Source: Candidatus Thorarchaeota archaeon (GTDB taxonomy: Archaea > Asgardarchaeota > Thorarchaeia > Thorarchaeales > Thorarchaeaceae). Taken from it: a stretch of DNA of 6,425 nucleotides. The notes under the pieces were generated by a model. The model had not been told where the DNA came from and did not search any database. It was given only the letters and a program-made list of their open reading frames with translations. Positions 5,574-6,425 of this stretch are shown here, piece after piece. Location: contig JAEORN010000200.1 of NCBI GenBank assembly GCA_016840825.1, positions 1 through 6,425 of the forward strand. The letters are read 5' to 3'. The position numbers were made by a program, and so were the translations under genes. Within the stretch, counting starts at the first letter, position 1, and each line of letters begins with the position of its first letter.

Positions 5574-5659
5574 TAGGGCTCGAACCTACGACCAACAACT
5601 TAACAGGCTGTCGCTTTAGGCCGGCTTTGGGAGCCGTCTACCTACTGAGCCACGGCGGC
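5562..5659 (-). tRNA. tRNA-Asn (anticodon GUU) with a D-arm intron and encoded CCA
   Basis: The fold is complete once a 22-base intron is removed. The acceptor GCCGCCG (5659-5653) pairs perfectly with CGGCGGC (5572-5566). The D stem is GCTC/GAGC after splicing. The anticodon stem ACAGC/GTTGT has one G-U pair and its loop is CTGTTAA, with anticodon GTT at 5604-5602. The variable loop is TGGTC. The T stem GTAGG/CCTAC carries the loop TTCGAGC. Discriminator G73 suits asparagine, and CCA is encoded at 5564-5562. The mature body is 73 bases without CCA. A first reading as a CCA-anticodon tRNA-Trp fails because U33 would be missing. The gene is followed by a pyrimidine trailer and lies upstream of the TPR gene on the same strand, but that gene has its own promoter. 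Confidence 0.93.
5616..5637 (-). other. 22-nt intron in the D arm of tRNA-Asn (between positions 22 and 23)
   Basis: The intron is read from 5637 to 5616 on the - strand. It fits a bulge-helix-bulge. The central helix is AGGT (exon) with GCCT (intron). The two three-base bulges are AGA and AAA, each cut between its second and third base. The inner hairpin is CGGCT-CCCAA-AGCCG, directly stacked on the central helix. Removing it restores the D stem GCTC/GAGC exactly. Most archaeal tRNA introns sit at 37/38, so this position is non-canonical. The exon junction G22/A23 is set by the fold, since moving the cut one base downstream would give the same mature sequence. Confidence 0.85.
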
Positions 5660-5685
5660 TTATTCTTGGTGTCGCCCGTGATTAC

Positions 5686-5694
5686 AATATTAAC
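5686..5694 (-). promoter_or_regulatory. Possible TATA element of the tRNA-Asn gene
   Basis: TTAATATTG on the - strand is centred about 31 bases before the first tRNA base, an acceptable distance for an archaeal TATA box with a short 5' leader. The match to consensus is only partial. Confidence 0.4.
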
Positions 5695-5764
5695 ATTGCT
5701 GTTGAACCTAACGATACGAACCTGGTGAGAATAATCCGACTATCCTGAAACATCTTAAACGACT

Positions 5765-5803
5765 AAAAAAGAAGAGCGTTGCCCCGACTTTAAGAGGTCG
5801 GAG
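5765..5803 (-). terminator. Hairpin plus T tract ending the 5835-6413 gene
   Basis: On the - strand, arms CTCCGAC (5803-5797) and GTCGGGG (5788-5782) form a 7-bp stem with one G-U pair and an 8-base loop. This is followed eight bases later by TCTTCTTTTTT-type sequence down to 5765. It begins about 30 bases after the stop codon of the four-helix membrane protein. The T tract alone would suffice in archaea. The hairpin strengthens the call. Confidence 0.7.
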
Positions 5804-5834
5804 CAAGCATTAGTATTTAGAGATATGAACTGTC

Positions 5835-6413
5835 CTATGCAGTCGGGCTTTCCTGTTGACCCAATTTGCCAGTCACAGAGAGGTAGATTCTCGTGAATGC
5901 TAGAAACATTGCTGGCAAAATGAACAGAATGAGTACAAAGAATCCGATAGCCGCCCACGCTATGGTAATGGAAAAACCAAGATCTATCACACCTGGAGTC
6001 ATAAAATAGACCGCATAAACAGCTATTGGCAGGAAGAAGATTACGATAAGGGCTACGATGATGGTCCAAACGCCGAACACCCTTCCTAGATTCTCCTTTG
6101 TCAGCCTGAACGAAGCTTTGAGACTATCCAGCGCGCTTAGACCGTTTGTAGACGCCGGAAGATGCAGCATCAAGAAACCTCCAAGGATATAGAAATAGAG
6201 AAAGGAAACAATGGCCATAGGCAATCCCCAGCCTGCAGGGAGACTCGAGAAGCCAGTCAAGGCTGTCGCACCAAGACCGACAAGCCATATTGGAACGAAA
6301 AGGACTAGTGACCAGAGCACCCCGGCACCAAGATATGATTTTAGATTCTTCCTGAGGTATCCAAATGCACTCTCTGCGTGAGTGCCCCCAGTCAAAATAA
6401 TCTCATTTGACAT
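5835..6413 (-). CDS. Four-helix integral membrane protein of unknown function
   Basis: The 192 residues from the ATG at 6413 hold hydrophobic segments at about 27-50, 62-85, 111-137 and 146-178, the last long enough for a kinked helix or two passes. Between the second and third lies an amphipathic charged stretch (SALDSLKASFRLTKENLGRVF, 92-113). This S-hydrophobic-K-x-S/T-F-x-L-x-K-x-N-x-G-R pattern is common in archaeal multi-pass proteins of the DUF4013/DUF975/GDPD-membrane-domain type, but I cannot assign one. The N-terminus (NEIILTGGTHAESAFGYLRKN) is polar and has no cleavable signal. The frame stays open upstream of the ATG to the window edge (GGT ATT TAT GGA), and no clear ribosome site precedes the ATG, so the protein could start further out. 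The stop is followed by a hairpin terminator. Confidence 0.8.
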   Translation of the reverse strand: MSNEIILTGGTHAESAFGYLRKNLKSYLGAGVLWSLVLFVPIWLVGLGATALTGFSSLPAGWGLPMAIVSFLYFYILGGFLMLHLPASTNGLSALDSLKASFRLTKENLGRVFGVWTIIVALIVIFFLPIAVYAVYFMTPGVIDLGFSITIAWAAIGFFVLILFILPAMFLAFTRIYLSVTGKLGQQESPTA

Positions 6414-6425
6414 TCCATAAATACC

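Noticed and set aside
5562..5659. Reading the tRNA as tRNA-Trp (CCA) or tRNA-Gly (CCC) from the TCCCAAA loop, with an extra-long variable region.
   Set aside because: The Trp reading lacks U33, and the Gly reading needs an anticodon stem made almost entirely of G-U and A-U pairs. The D stem would be broken in both. Removing a 22-base D-arm intron gives a full tRNA-Asn fold.
5700..5724. GGTTCGTATC-like sequence on the - strand resembling a T arm of a second tRNA.
   Set aside because: No pairing T stem, acceptor or anticodon arm is found around it.
5755..6069. 104-codon - strand frame overlapping the end of the membrane-protein gene.
   Set aside because: It is rich in His, Cys, Ser and Arg with no coherent domain. 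It spans the terminator and is a shadow of the 5835-6413 gene.

Overview
The window looks archaeal, most likely from an uncultured Asgard archaeon of the Thorarchaeota type. This is inferred from gene style and not proven. The direct archaeal evidence is a tRNA gene with a 22-nt intron in a bulge-helix-bulge fold outside the anticodon loop, an AT-rich TATA box close to a start codon, and a surface metallopeptidase rich in N-glycosylation sequons. AGGAGG-type ribosome sites and frequent GTG/TTG starts also occur. No mobile-element gene, CRISPR array, rRNA gene or eukaryotic signature protein is visible.

Layout: 1-267 is the tail of an unrecognised + strand gene. 434-742 (+) encodes a 102-residue unknown protein. 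793-1428 (-) encodes an unknown two-helix membrane protein. 1572-3512 (-) encodes an M1-family metallopeptidase with a hydrophobic segment at each end. 3682-3915 (+) encodes a 77-residue zinc-ribbon protein resembling DUF6487. 3957-5456 (-) encodes a 499-residue TPR-type helical repeat protein behind a TATA box that overlaps a perfect 20-bp palindrome. 5562-5659 (-) is tRNA-Asn(GUU) with a D-arm intron and an encoded CCA. 5835-6413 (-) encodes a four-helix membrane protein whose start may lie beyond the window edge. The genes look like single-gene transcription units in mixed orientation. There is no operon and no shared pathway.

The most unusual feature is a GC-rich motif (core AGAAGTGGCGCCGCC on the + strand). 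It recurs at 774, 1504, 3603, 3926 and 5557, always in the same orientation and always between genes, so that each interval holds one protein gene. The 5557 copy is the 3' end of the tRNA-Asn gene: the 3' acceptor strand, G73, CCA and the pyrimidine trailer. The other copies therefore read, on the - strand, as detached tRNA 3' ends. Two explanations compete. One is a cassette-like array built by repeated insertion at the tRNA 3' end. The other is a recurring 3'-end or termination element, since four of the five copies lie just downstream of a - strand gene. The sequence alone does not decide between them.
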